Origin: Clostridium sp. K13
GTDB lineage: Bacteria > Bacillota > Clostridia > Clostridiales > Clostridiaceae
Reading direction: 5' to 3'
NCBI RefSeq assembly: GCF_019734195.1
Contig: NZ_JAASHM010000013.1
Span: 1-64,000 of the forward strand
Length of the DNA: 64,000 bases
Shown here: piece by piece, positions 8,621 to 17,381 of the stretch
Position numbering within the stretch: the stretch's first letter is position 1
Layout of the letters: the number at the start of each line of letters is the position of its first letter
Notes under the pieces: generated by a model
The model's database searches: none
Seen by the model: only the letters and a program-made list of their open reading frames with translations
What the model was told of the DNA's origin: nothing
Translations under genes and position numbers: made by a program

Positions 8621-9001
8621 ATGTCTGTTAAAATGTTACATACTTGTATTAGAGTTATGGATTTAGAAAAATCATTAGAATTCTATAAAAATGCTTTAGG
8701 CTTAATGGAAACTAAAAGAAAGGATTTCCCTGAACATAAATTTACCTTAGTTTATTTATCAGATAAAGATGGTGGTTATGAATTAGAATTAACTTATAAC
8801 TATAACCCTGAAAAACCTTATGAGCTTGGAAATGGCTTTAGTCATATAGCTATAGGACATCCTGAAATTGAATCTTTAAGAGAAAAACATATATCTCTTG
8901 GTTACGAAGTAACTGATTTAAAAGGTCTTCCTGGAGAAGCCCCACATTATTACTTTGTTACAGATCCAGATGGATACAAAGTTGAAATAATTAGATCATA
9001 G
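8621..9001 (+). CDS. gloA: Lactoylglutathione lyase (glyoxalase I)
   Basis: The 126-residue single-domain VOC protein follows E. coli GloA closely: MLHTCIRVMDLEKSLEFY, ELELTYNY, FSHIAIG and DPDGYKVEIIRS. Metal ligands are expected at H7, the E of ELTYN, the H of GFSHIAIG and the E of YKVEII. It isomerises the hemithioacetal of methylglyoxal and a thiol in the cytosol. Clostridia often lack glutathione, so another thiol may serve. AGGAGG lies 7 bases before the ATG. A palindromic repeat element begins 8 bases after the stop and may act as the terminator. Confidence 0.93.
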   Translation: MSVKMLHTCIRVMDLEKSLEFYKNALGLMETKRKDFPEHKFTLVYLSDKDGGYELELTYNYNPEKPYELGNGFSHIAIGHPEIESLREKHISLGYEVTDLKGLPGEAPHYYFVTDPDGYKVEIIRS

Positions 9002-9008
9002 TTTAACT

Positions 9009-9288
9009 AAACTGAGAACTACAGTGAGAACGAAAAATGGAATATTACTTTTCCGGGAAGCGGTGAAATTTTCACTTTGAATTTATATAATTGATTCCAT
9101 AAAATTATTAAATTCTACAGCTTAATTTCAATGCTTCTCTCCAAATTAATATTTCATTTTTTCTCTTCACTGTTTTTCTTAGTTTCCCGACTTATAGTTA
9201 ACGACTCCTGCTACAAATTTGTATTACAAGTCGTTAACTTTAGGGGGATTCTGCTTAAATTGTAGACTTAAGCTTTAGTTCGCAGTTT
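9009..9288. repeat. Palindromic repeat element, copy 1
   Basis: A 280-bp element that recurs at 63507-63858 with very few changes apart from a 72-bp insertion in that copy. Its ends are inverted repeats (AAACTGAGAACTA and TAGTTCGCAGTTT, one mismatch). Inside, CAGTGAGAACG... near the left pairs imperfectly over about 26 bp with ...CTCTTCACTG near the right, and a separate GTTAACGACT / AGTCGTTAAC hairpin lies in the right half. It has no coding frame. It sits exactly between two convergent genes, so a MITE-like element or a large structured terminator are the likely explanations. Confidence 0.85.
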
Positions 9289-9294
9289 ATTTCG

Positions 9295-10743
9295 TTAGTT
9301 ACCTATTCTTTTTCTTAATCTTTTTAATTCCTCAATTGAAGGATAAGGTCTAGGATGTTTCAAAGCCTTATTTATATTTTCTAGGGCTTCTTTTTTCTTA
9401 CCGCTTCTATATTCAGCATCTATTAAATAATATAAATATTGTGGTGTTTCTCTTGTCCTATCAATTAAATTTCTATAGTATTCTTCTACTTTTTCAAAAT
9501 ATTGTCTGTCATATTTGAATGTTTTTTCTAAGTTTTCTCCTCTAAAAGAATATATTTGAACTTTATACGCTTCTCCAGTTTCATGACTCCACAGTGCAAT
9601 ATCAGATGTTCCACTTCTTCTATCTTCAAATTCTATTATCTCAACTTTGGAGTAATTTATTTTATCACCCTTTAATAGCTTATTAAATTTATTCTCCTTA
9701 AATTCTAATATATCTAAAACAGACCATATTGAACCTATTCTCCATCCAATAATAATATTATTATTAGATTTTGGCTTTAACTTTGCAATTATTAAATCAG
9801 ATATATCATATCCTTCACCTATAATTGTATCTAAATGAATTATTTTATCTTGACTCTCTCTAAATATAGACAAATATTGAGTACCATTAGATTTATATCC
9901 ACAAAGTATTTCATCATTTCCATCTCCGTCAATATCTCTATTAATTAATCCATTACTACCCCCAAACTTATTTAAGTTAATAAAAGTTGAGTCTTTAGGA
10001 AGTTGACTTAAAATCTTTTCTTTAAGATTATTTGTTCTAGTACTAATAGAAATATTTTCACCTTTATTAGTAATATATTTATTTAATACTTTTATTTCAT
10101 TATCCTTTAAAGAAATTACACTATCAACCTCGCCTAAAATATTATTATCATTAATTCCTTTTATTGTTTGATAAACTAATAAATTGATTAATTTATCTTC
10201 TAAATTAACTATTAAGTCTATCTTATTAATATATGAAACAATAGGATCATCATTAGTTATTATTTTCCCATCCATATTATAAATTTCATTTAAATACTTT
10301 TTTTCAATATTTTCTATATTTAAAATGTATCTTCTTTCAGCTGCTAAACAATTAACTTCTATTGTATATTTATCTAAATACTTTGAAATACATTTGTATT
10401 TTTCAGAAAAAACTTCACTATTAAACCCCTCTAATAACTCACCATTATCATATCTATATACGCTAGCAATTGCATATCCACTTGAACCTCCTGTTTCTCC
10501 ATAAATATATATGTCATCTTTTTTATCATTAGAAAACTTTCCAGTGAAAAGCTTAAGGTTATATCCATTAATATTTAGTGGATACTCCTCTAAATTATTT
10601 TCTTCATCTTTTATAGTAATACTTGTATTTTCAATATAATTACTATCTTCATGTATATAGTCCCCTTTTAAAATTACAGTTTCTTCTTTATCTCTTCCAT
10701 AAATATTTGCACTTTTTATATCAATAATAACTTCTTTTTTCAT
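9295..10743 (-). CDS. FG-GAP-like / TPR protein of unknown function
   Basis: The 482-residue protein has no signal peptide or membrane segment. It contains FG-GAP/VCBS-like calcium-loop motifs, clearest as NRDIDGDGNDEILCGY near residue 270, with earlier and later beta-rich repeats (GKFSNDKKDDIYIYG, EFEDRRSGTSDIALW). The last 80 residues are helical and TPR-like (QYLYYLIDAEYRSGKKKEALENINKAL). The combination suggests a propeller joined to a protein-binding tail. The stop codon lies 6 bases from the palindromic element. The ribosome-binding site is TGGAGT. Function unknown. Confidence 0.7.
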   Translation of the reverse strand: MKKEVIIDIKSANIYGRDKEETVILKGDYIHEDSNYIENTSITIKDEENNLEEYPLNINGYNLKLFTGKFSNDKKDDIYIYGETGGSSGYAIASVYRYDNGELLEGFNSEVFSEKYKCISKYLDKYTIEVNCLAAERRYILNIENIEKKYLNEIYNMDGKIITNDDPIVSYINKIDLIVNLEDKLINLLVYQTIKGINDNNILGEVDSVISLKDNEIKVLNKYITNKGENISISTRTNNLKEKILSQLPKDSTFINLNKFGGSNGLINRDIDGDGNDEILCGYKSNGTQYLSIFRESQDKIIHLDTIIGEGYDISDLIIAKLKPKSNNNIIIGWRIGSIWSVLDILEFKENKFNKLLKGDKINYSKVEIIEFEDRRSGTSDIALWSHETGEAYKVQIYSFRGENLEKTFKYDRQYFEKVEEYYRNLIDRTRETPQYLYYLIDAEYRSGKKKEALENINKALKHPRPYPSIEELKRLRKRIGN

Positions 10744-10977
10744 AATTACTCCATTATAAATTGCTAATACTATATAATATTCTTTAATTCTATAAAGTGT
10801 AAATATTTATTAAATTTATACACATCTTCACATTTACTTACAATTTCTAATATTTATAATTAACATTTCTTCTATTTAAAACATTTTTAGTAAAAATACT
10901 ACATTTTTTATAAAATTATTAGTATAATTATTTAAAGAACATAAAATTTAATCTACCACACTTAATTTGGGGGAATA

Positions 10978-12519
10978 ATGGAATATTTTTTAAATAAATT
11001 ACAAGATAAAATTTTAATCACAGATTATTCAGGTAATATCTTATTTTGCAATAAAATTTTATTAAAACAACTTAAATATCAATTAAATGAACTTGATAAT
11101 ATAGAGAACTTAATTGTTAATTCTAAAATAAGTTTTAATGATATGTCTCTTAATTGTACAGAAGAATATATTGTAGATATTTTAACAAAATTTAATTCTA
11201 CAATATCATTTAAAATAAACTTATCTTTAAATATATTTAAAAATTGTGACAGTATATTTATTATATTTACAGATATTGATTGCGATTGCTTATTATCAGA
11301 AAACTTAGAAGAAAGCTTTAAACTTTGTATAAATACTCAAAAAGAACTTTCTTTTCTTTTGAAAACAGCTACTGATATTACTTCTATTATGTCCATTGAT
11401 GGATCATTTATAAAAGTTAATGATGGATGGCATAATATTTTAGGATATACATTAAAGGAATTACTAACTAAAAACTGGTATGATATTATTTATGAACATG
11501 ATCGTGCTATAATTAAATTTTTAATTAATGAAAATATGCTTTCTGAAACAATCTTAGAAGCATGTACAAGAGTTAAAGATAAAAATCATAATATAAAATG
11601 GATTCATTGGAGCTTTTCCTATATTCGCGAAGAAAATATCATTATAACAACAGGCAGGGATATAACTGATGAAAAAAACTTAGAGTTAGAAAAAAAACTT
11701 ATGGAAGATGCTCTTCAAGTAGAAAGTTTAAAAAATGAATTTTTCGCTAATATATCTCATGAGTTTAAAACTCCATTGAATATAATTCTAGCTAGCTTAC
11801 AAGTTATAGCTCAAAATATTGATAATGAAAATATACTTATATCTGATAACTTTAATTTTAATAAATATACTTCTTCTATTAAACAGAACTCCTATAGATT
11901 ACTTCGCTTAGCTAATAATCTTATAGATATTACTAAAATAGATACAGGATATTATGAAATTCATCAAAAGAATTGTAATATAATTTCTATAATAGAGGAT
12001 GTAACTCTTTCTGTTGCTCAGTATATTAATGATAAAAATATAGAATTATTATTTGATACTTCAACTGAAGAGCTTATTCTTGCATGTGATCCAGATAAAA
12101 TTGAGAGAATAATGCTAAATCTTTTATCAAATGCCGTTAAATATACTGGTTCTAATGGATATATTTATGTAAATATAGATACTACTGAAGATTATGTTAT
12201 AATTTCAGTTAAAGATACAGGTATTGGAATATCACGTGAAAATCAAGCTATAATATTCGAACGATTTATGCAAGTAGATGATACTTTAACAAGGAAATGT
12301 GAAGGCAGTGGAATAGGACTTTCTCTAGTTAAATCTTTAGTAGAAATGCACGGAGGCAAAATAGCTGTTTATAGCATTGAGGGAATTGGTTCTGAATTTA
12401 CCTTTACTTTGCCAAAAATAACTCTACCAAACTCTACTGTCATATATAACTTAGATGATACTAGTCATTCAAAAGTTGAAAAATGTAATATTGAATTTTC
12501 TGATATTTATACAATATAA
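10978..12519 (+). CDS. Orphan cytosolic PAS histidine kinase
   Basis: The 513-residue protein has an N-terminal PAS-like domain (residues 1-100), a second clear PAS domain (about 120-230, with LGYTLKELLTKNWYDIIYEHD and WIHWSFSYIREENIIITTGRDITDEK), a HisKA domain with H261 in SHEFKTPLN, and a HATPase_c domain with the N box NLLSNAVKYTG, G1 box DTGIGIS and G2 box GSGIGLSLVKSLVEMHGG. There are no membrane helices, so it senses a cytosolic signal. No response regulator is encoded next to it. It shares a bidirectional terminator with the convergent lipoprotein gene. Confidence 0.92.
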   Translation: MEYFLNKLQDKILITDYSGNILFCNKILLKQLKYQLNELDNIENLIVNSKISFNDMSLNCTEEYIVDILTKFNSTISFKINLSLNIFKNCDSIFIIFTDIDCDCLLSENLEESFKLCINTQKELSFLLKTATDITSIMSIDGSFIKVNDGWHNILGYTLKELLTKNWYDIIYEHDRAIIKFLINENMLSETILEACTRVKDKNHNIKWIHWSFSYIREENIIITTGRDITDEKNLELEKKLMEDALQVESLKNEFFANISHEFKTPLNIILASLQVIAQNIDNENILISDNFNFNKYTSSIKQNSYRLLRLANNLIDITKIDTGYYEIHQKNCNIISIIEDVTLSVAQYINDKNIELLFDTSTEELILACDPDKIERIMLNLLSNAVKYTGSNGYIYVNIDTTEDYVIISVKDTGIGISRENQAIIFERFMQVDDTLTRKCEGSGIGLSLVKSLVEMHGGKIAVYSIEGIGSEFTFTLPKITLPNSTVIYNLDDTSHSKVEKCNIEFSDIYTI

Positions 12520-12565
12520 AACTAAAGATAGAATAAGTTTATTAGCTTATTCTACCTTTAGTTTT
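12518..12565 (+). terminator. Bidirectional terminator, kinase / lipoprotein
   Basis: A 20-bp stem with one G-T wobble. It overlaps the last bases of both converging genes, the kinase stop on the plus strand and the lipoprotein stop on the minus strand. Confidence 0.87.
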
Positions 12566-13095
12566 GCTTTAGCATCATTAACTTCCTTTGCTAGTCTCTC
12601 TCTCGCTTTATTACTATCTTGCTCTATTGTTAATAAATATGACTTTATTTCATCTGCACTTTTTAATTTTATTTTATCAATCTTATCATCTAACTCCACA
12701 CTTACTTTATTTACAGATATAATTGTTTCATCTACTAAATTTATAATATTATCATTTAAACTTTTAATCTCTTGATCTGTTGTTTTTACTCCTTCTTCCA
12801 AGGCATTTTTTAAAGTAAGTAATTTATTATTAAGTTCTCTATAAGCTTCTTTTAAATTATCAAGATAATCATTTGAAGTAACATTAGCATTATCTAAAGC
12901 ATATTTATTGTCTATATCTAGATTACTTAGATATTCATTATACTTATTATCTAAATAGGTTACATATTCCTTTCTTGATAAATTAGTATTTAAGCTTTTT
13001 TCTTCATTTTCACTACTCTTCTTATTAGAACAAGCAATCATAGAAATTAATATAATAATAACTCCAAATAAAAAAATTATTTTTCTTTTCTTCAT
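12547..13095 (-). CDS. Coiled-coil lipoprotein of unknown function
   Basis: The 182-residue product has a type II signal peptide with lipobox MIAC (cysteine near residue 22). The mature protein is almost entirely charged and helical (KEAYRELNNKLLTLKNALEEG, LDDKIDKIKLKSADEIKSYL), typical of an extracellular coiled coil anchored to the membrane. The ATG at 13095 lies 4 bases after GGAGGATAA-type Shine-Dalgarno sequence; the ATG 12 bases earlier overlaps it. No domain is recognised. Confidence 0.8.
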   Translation of the reverse strand: MKKRKIIFLFGVIIILISMIACSNKKSSENEEKSLNTNLSRKEYVTYLDNKYNEYLSNLDIDNKYALDNANVTSNDYLDNLKEAYRELNNKLLTLKNALEEGVKTTDQEIKSLNDNIINLVDETIISVNKVSVELDDKIDKIKLKSADEIKSYLLTIEQDSNKARERLAKEVNDAKAKLKVE

Positions 13096-13173
13096 TTTAT
13101 CCTCCATCTTTTATTGAATATATTTTCTTTATTATATTAACCATTATTTATTCTATTAATTAAAAAGAATAAA

Positions 13174-13208
13174 AAAATAACAGAATATAAAATATATTCT
13201 GTTATTTT
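13174..13208 (-). terminator. Terminator after the cyclase-family gene
   Basis: AAAATAACAGAATATA and its complement form a 16-bp stem with a 4-base loop. T-rich minus-strand sequence follows. It is 16 bases past the stop. Confidence 0.87.
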
Positions 13209-13223
13209 CATCTATATATTATT

Positions 13224-13847
13224 CTAATATCCTTTAAATCCAGCAATTGCTCTAACTAGACTTGCTTCCCCTTCAATTTTTAATGGCTGTGCAAATAGTT
13301 GTAGTTCTTCAGTATATAATAGTTTCTTTAAATTTTTTAAATTTTCTAGAATAAATATATCATTATCAAATAACTTTTTATGAATTTTATATTCATCATT
13401 ATCAGGTGATGGCATATCTACTCCAAGCATTTTAATTTTCTTTTTAATTAAAAGTTCTGCTAATTCTTCACTAACAACAGGATGATTAGTATAATATTCA
13501 TTTTTTCCATAAAAATTATCCCATCCTGTAAATAATAATACTATATCATTTTCTTTTATATCTCTATAGTACTCATCTTTTATTCCTATTACTTTTTCTC
13601 CACGTACATCTAATAATACAGCATTACCTATAAATCTATCTATTGGATATTCAGAAATAAATTTTTTATCCTCATACATATGTAAAGGTGCATCTATATG
13701 AGTACCTGCATGCATAGAAGTTAAAAATGAATATATATTATATCCATCTCTTCCATAATCCTTTTCTTTATTAGATTTTAGCTCTATATCTCCTGGATAA
13801 ACAGGCATCTCACTTTTTAAATCATAAGATAAGTCAACATACTTCAT
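13224..13847 (-). CDS. Cyclase / kynurenine formamidase-like metal hydrolase
   Basis: The 207-residue protein is a member of the putative cyclase family (KynB fold). It has the metal-binding HAGTHIDAPLH motif near residues 47-57, DLSYDLKSEMPVYPGD at the N-terminus and GVDMPSPD near 145. Family members hydrolyse N-formylkynurenine or related amides and lactones. No kynurenine-pathway gene is nearby, so the substrate is not known. Its own terminator follows. Confidence 0.85.
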   Translation of the reverse strand: MKYVDLSYDLKSEMPVYPGDIELKSNKEKDYGRDGYNIYSFLTSMHAGTHIDAPLHMYEDKKFISEYPIDRFIGNAVLLDVRGEKVIGIKDEYYRDIKENDIVLLFTGWDNFYGKNEYYTNHPVVSEELAELLIKKKIKMLGVDMPSPDNDEYKIHKKLFDNDIFILENLKNLKKLLYTEELQLFAQPLKIEGEASLVRAIAGFKGY

Positions 13848-14023
13848 TTTCCCACTTTCTCCCCTTTGTTTAATTCTTTAATAAATTTCCCACCCCTTGT
13901 TTGTTTATTTTATCATATTTTACATATAATTACAATGAACTATTTTTTAAATTTTTAACATTTTTTCCAATTTTCATACATAAAACTCACAAAAAAAATT
14001 TCTACCTATCTTATAATTATTTT

Positions 14024-14464
14024 TTATCTTTTACCAGTACTTCCAAAGCCACCACGATCAGTATTATTAAAGAATTCGACTTCTTCAAATTCAATCTCTG
14101 GCATTACTTCCATAATTCTAAATTGCCCTATTTTATCACCTTTTCTTATCCATGTTCCATTTTCATCCTTAGCCTGCAAACAATATACAGGCATATGCCA
14201 TTGATCATTATCACCTATGTACGTATCATCCACAACCCCTACGCTATTTGTTTGGATTATTCCCCACGTTTTAAATGTTGAACTTCTAGGTGCTAAATGA
14301 CCTTCCCATCCTTGTGGTAATTCTAATGCAAATCCTAATGGAATCATTGCTCTATCATTTAAAGCTATAAATATATCCTTATTAGCATATACATCAATCC
14401 AATTTCCCTTACTAATTCTTTTTAACCTAATTGCATCATCAAAATATTTTATTTTCATTTTCAT
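14024..14464 (-). CDS. dut: dUTP diphosphatase
   Basis: The 146-residue trimeric dUTPase hydrolyses dUTP to dUMP and pyrophosphate, keeping uracil out of DNA and feeding thymidylate synthesis. The conserved motifs are visible: APRSSTFKTWG (motif 2), SVGVVDDTYIGDNDQW (motif 3, with the catalytic aspartate and uracil pocket), KGDKIGQFRI (motif 4) and RGGFGSTG at the flexible C-terminus (motif 5). Length is normal. The start is at 14464, after GAGG; an ATG 6 bases later is also possible. It is monocistronic. Confidence 0.95.
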   Translation of the reverse strand: MKMKIKYFDDAIRLKRISKGNWIDVYANKDIFIALNDRAMIPLGFALELPQGWEGHLAPRSSTFKTWGIIQTNSVGVVDDTYIGDNDQWHMPVYCLQAKDENGTWIRKGDKIGQFRIMEVMPEIEFEEVEFFNNTDRGGFGSTGKR

Positions 14465-14561
14465 AATTTAAAACCTCATTTCTTTTGTTTAAAATAATTT
14501 TATCATATTTCCATTGTATTTTTATTAAAACTTATGTAGATTATTTATTTTTCACATTTTA

Positions 14562-14593
14562 TAGTCAGAGTATTTAATTTAATACTCTGACTA
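14562..14593 (-). terminator. Terminator after the SpaA-like-domain gene
   Basis: TAGTCAGAGTATT and its complement form a perfect 13-bp stem with a 6-base loop 16 bases past the stop at 14610. Confidence 0.82.
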
Positions 14594-14609
14594 CAACTCT
14601 ATTATTAAA

Positions 14610-15287
14610 TTACTTTGAATGCTTTTTTATTCTATTAATTACAATAATACTTTCTTCTTTTAAATCTTTACTAATAGTCACTTCATTCCATTGAATATAT
14701 GTTGGTTTTTCAAAATATTTTCTATTTACTATTTCTATAACTCTGTAACTTCCCTCTGATAAACTATCAAATACTACAATTCCATTTATATCAGTTAATT
14801 TTGAGCTTACTAATTTGGGTGATAATCCATTTAATGCATAAAGATTTATTTTTGCTTCTGATATCGGGGTTCCCTTTCTATCTCCAAGTCTTACCCCTAC
14901 TGTAATTTTTCCTTTTACACGTTGACTCTTATTAGATAAATACTCATCATTTTCTTTTTTTCTATTCCTTAACTCCGCTTTATTATTCATATCTAAATTA
15001 TCATCTGGGAGTTTTTTATTAATATAATTTTTAGCATCATTATCATCTAACAATGTTGCTCCTTGTATTTCAATACTAAATCCATTATTTAAGTTGTATT
15101 TATTAATTTCTTCTTTTTTAATAGTTCTTCCATCTATTTTTTCTTCCTTTACTTCCTCTGATTTTACATCAACTATAGGAATATTCTCTTTTGACAATGC
15201 TCCATTTCCTACTATTGTATCATTATCAATTGATTTATATTCTGCATCTAAATCATTGTTAAAATCATCATCTATTCTGATACGCAT
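14610..15287 (-). CDS. Protein with C-terminal SpaA/CnaB-like domain
   Basis: The 225-residue product has an acidic, probably disordered first 120 residues (DDDFNNDLDAEYKSIDND, KSEEVKEEKIDG) and a C-terminal beta-sandwich with the pattern of a prealbumin-like domain: GDRKGTPISEAKINLYAL...SSKLTDINGIVVFDSLSEGSYRVIEI. There is no signal peptide or membrane anchor, which is unusual for this fold and suggests a cytosolic or spore-associated role. AGGAGG precedes the ATG. I do not recognise a characterised homologue. Confidence 0.68.
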   Translation of the reverse strand: MRIRIDDDFNNDLDAEYKSIDNDTIVGNGALSKENIPIVDVKSEEVKEEKIDGRTIKKEEINKYNLNNGFSIEIQGATLLDDNDAKNYINKKLPDDNLDMNNKAELRNRKKENDEYLSNKSQRVKGKITVGVRLGDRKGTPISEAKINLYALNGLSPKLVSSKLTDINGIVVFDSLSEGSYRVIEIVNRKYFEKPTYIQWNEVTISKDLKEESIIVINRIKKHSK

Positions 15288-15358
15288 AAAAACCTCCTAA
15301 AAGCATATATTTACATAATACGCAATTGGAAGTTTTTTTGTGATAAAAATATTTATTT

Positions 15359-17218
15359 TTAAATCATTTCTTTTATAATTTCAAATTTTTCTGGCTTACT
15401 AAAATAATATCCCTGTGCCACATCACACTTCATTTTATCTAAATAGCCTAACTGTTCTTTAGTTTCTACTCCTTCAGCTACTACCTTTAAGTTTAAGCTA
15501 TGTGAAAGCTTTATTATACTTTCTGCAATATACTCACTTTTTTCATCTACACCAATTCCATCTACAAAACTTTTATCTATTTTTAATACATCTATAGGTA
15601 ATCTTTTCAAATAACTTAAAGAAGAATATCCTGTTCCAAAGTCATCAAGTGCTATAGATACTCCAAGTCTTTTAAGTCCTAATAATAACTCAATATTCTT
15701 TACAACCGATTGCATTATAACACCTTCTGTTATTTCAAATTCTATAAACTCTGGTGGTACATTATACTTTTCTAGCATTTCTGAAACAAAGTCAATAAAT
15801 CCTTCTTCTCTTAATTGTATATCTGATATATTAATTGCTATATGAAAGTTTGATGTAGTAATAGAGCATAGTTCTCTACATTTTTTAAAGCTTTCTTCTA
15901 TGATATATTTTCCTAAATCTATTATTAATCCACTACTTTCAGCTATTGGTATAAATTCTACTGGCGATATAAATCCTAATTCAGCATTTACCCATCTAAC
16001 TAAAGCTTCAAATCCATTTACCTTTTCACCTTTAATTGATATTTTAGGTTGAAATACCATAAAAATTTCTTTATTTTCTATTGCTGTTCTTAATGCTTTT
16101 TCTATTTCATATTGCCTCTTTAATATATTTAAAATGTCTATATCAAAAAATTTGTATCTATTTTTCCCTTCCTCTTTGGCCTTATGCATTGCCATATCTG
16201 CAGTCTTTAATAAAACATCTAAATTCTCAGAATCTTTAGGATATATACTAATACCAATGCTAATTGAACAGTATATTTTTTTATTGCTAATATTAAAAGG
16301 TTTTCTAACCTTTAATAATAACTCATCTAAAAATTCCTTTACTTCTATTTCATTTATAACATTTGAAAAAGCAATAACAAATTCATCTCCACCAAACCTT
16401 GCAAATGTATGCCTAGCATCAATAATATTCTCAACTCTTTCACAAAGTTTTAATAATATTTCATCACCAATCTCATGACCATATGTATCATTTATATTTT
16501 TAAAGTTATCAATATCAAAAAAAATAATTCCTAACTGACTTTTTCTATTTGAGTTATCATTAATTAACTCCTGAAACTTTTCCGTAAACATTTTTCTATT
16601 AGGTATTCCAGTAACCTCATCATAGTAATTCATAAAATGAATTTCTCTATCGGTATCTTTTTCACTAGTAATATCAGTTATTATTCCTGATAAACTATAT
16701 ATACCCTCATCTATAGCTCCCTTACCTTTGTACTCCACATCTATTATTTCTCCATCTTTACCTTTAATTGAATATCTAATATTAGCAGTAATACATAACT
16801 TATTTAAACAAATACTTTCAAAATAAGATTTAACTCTTTTTAAATCACTTTCAACAATATATTCATACCATTGTTCTAAAGTAATTTTATCTTTTTCTAA
16901 CCCTAATAATATCTTTATTTTATTTGAAATATATACTATTTTACTTTTATCATCCCAACGCCAAATAGCTCCATTTATTGCTTCCACAGATAAAGCATAC
17001 CCTTGCTTATACTGATTATAATCACTATTAATTTCTTTTATTTTATTCCTGTATTTTTGTATAAATAATAATAAAATACAAATTACAGTAATCATTATAC
17101 TTTCTGATAATTTAATTCTATTATTATAGCTAAATCCAAATGCTATTATTACTATAAATATTGCAAAAATTTTGCTTACACTATAGAACCTACTATCGTA
17201 TGATCCTCTAAAAACCAT
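15359..17218 (-). CDS. PAS-GGDEF-EAL cyclic-di-GMP enzyme
   Basis: The 619-residue protein has two N-terminal membrane helices (about residues 15-50), a PAS domain (about 75-190), a GGDEF domain with intact RFGGDEF (cyclase active site) and an EAL domain with FEALVRW, EFIPIAE, DDFGTGYSSLSYL and EGVET. All catalytic signatures appear intact, so it could both make and break cyclic di-GMP at the membrane. The ATG at 17218 is chosen because GGAGG lies 6 bases upstream; a frame-open start 42 bases earlier lacks one. No c-di-GMP riboswitch was seen in the window. Confidence 0.92.
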   Translation of the reverse strand: MVFRGSYDSRFYSVSKIFAIFIVIIAFGFSYNNRIKLSESIMITVICILLLFIQKYRNKIKEINSDYNQYKQGYALSVEAINGAIWRWDDKSKIVYISNKIKILLGLEKDKITLEQWYEYIVESDLKRVKSYFESICLNKLCITANIRYSIKGKDGEIIDVEYKGKGAIDEGIYSLSGIITDITSEKDTDREIHFMNYYDEVTGIPNRKMFTEKFQELINDNSNRKSQLGIIFFDIDNFKNINDTYGHEIGDEILLKLCERVENIIDARHTFARFGGDEFVIAFSNVINEIEVKEFLDELLLKVRKPFNISNKKIYCSISIGISIYPKDSENLDVLLKTADMAMHKAKEEGKNRYKFFDIDILNILKRQYEIEKALRTAIENKEIFMVFQPKISIKGEKVNGFEALVRWVNAELGFISPVEFIPIAESSGLIIDLGKYIIEESFKKCRELCSITTSNFHIAINISDIQLREEGFIDFVSEMLEKYNVPPEFIEFEITEGVIMQSVVKNIELLLGLKRLGVSIALDDFGTGYSSLSYLKRLPIDVLKIDKSFVDGIGVDEKSEYIAESIIKLSHSLNLKVVAEGVETKEQLGYLDKMKCDVAQGYYFSKPEKFEIIKEMI

Positions 17219-17325
17219 TTTTTCCTCCAAAATTTTATTTTCATACTGTAATTGTATCATAAATATGAAAATTTATACATAAAATCACTTTAAATATTCT
17301 AATTTTATATATTTTTTTACAAAAA

Positions 17326-17366
17326 AATCACTATACAGACAAAAATCTTTTGTCTGTATAGTGATT
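17326..17366 (-). terminator. Terminator after the uracil permease
   Basis: An unbroken 19-bp stem with a 3-base loop lies just past the permease stop. It is the longest perfect terminator stem in the window. Confidence 0.9.
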
Positions 17367-17381
17367 ATATATTTCTTAACT

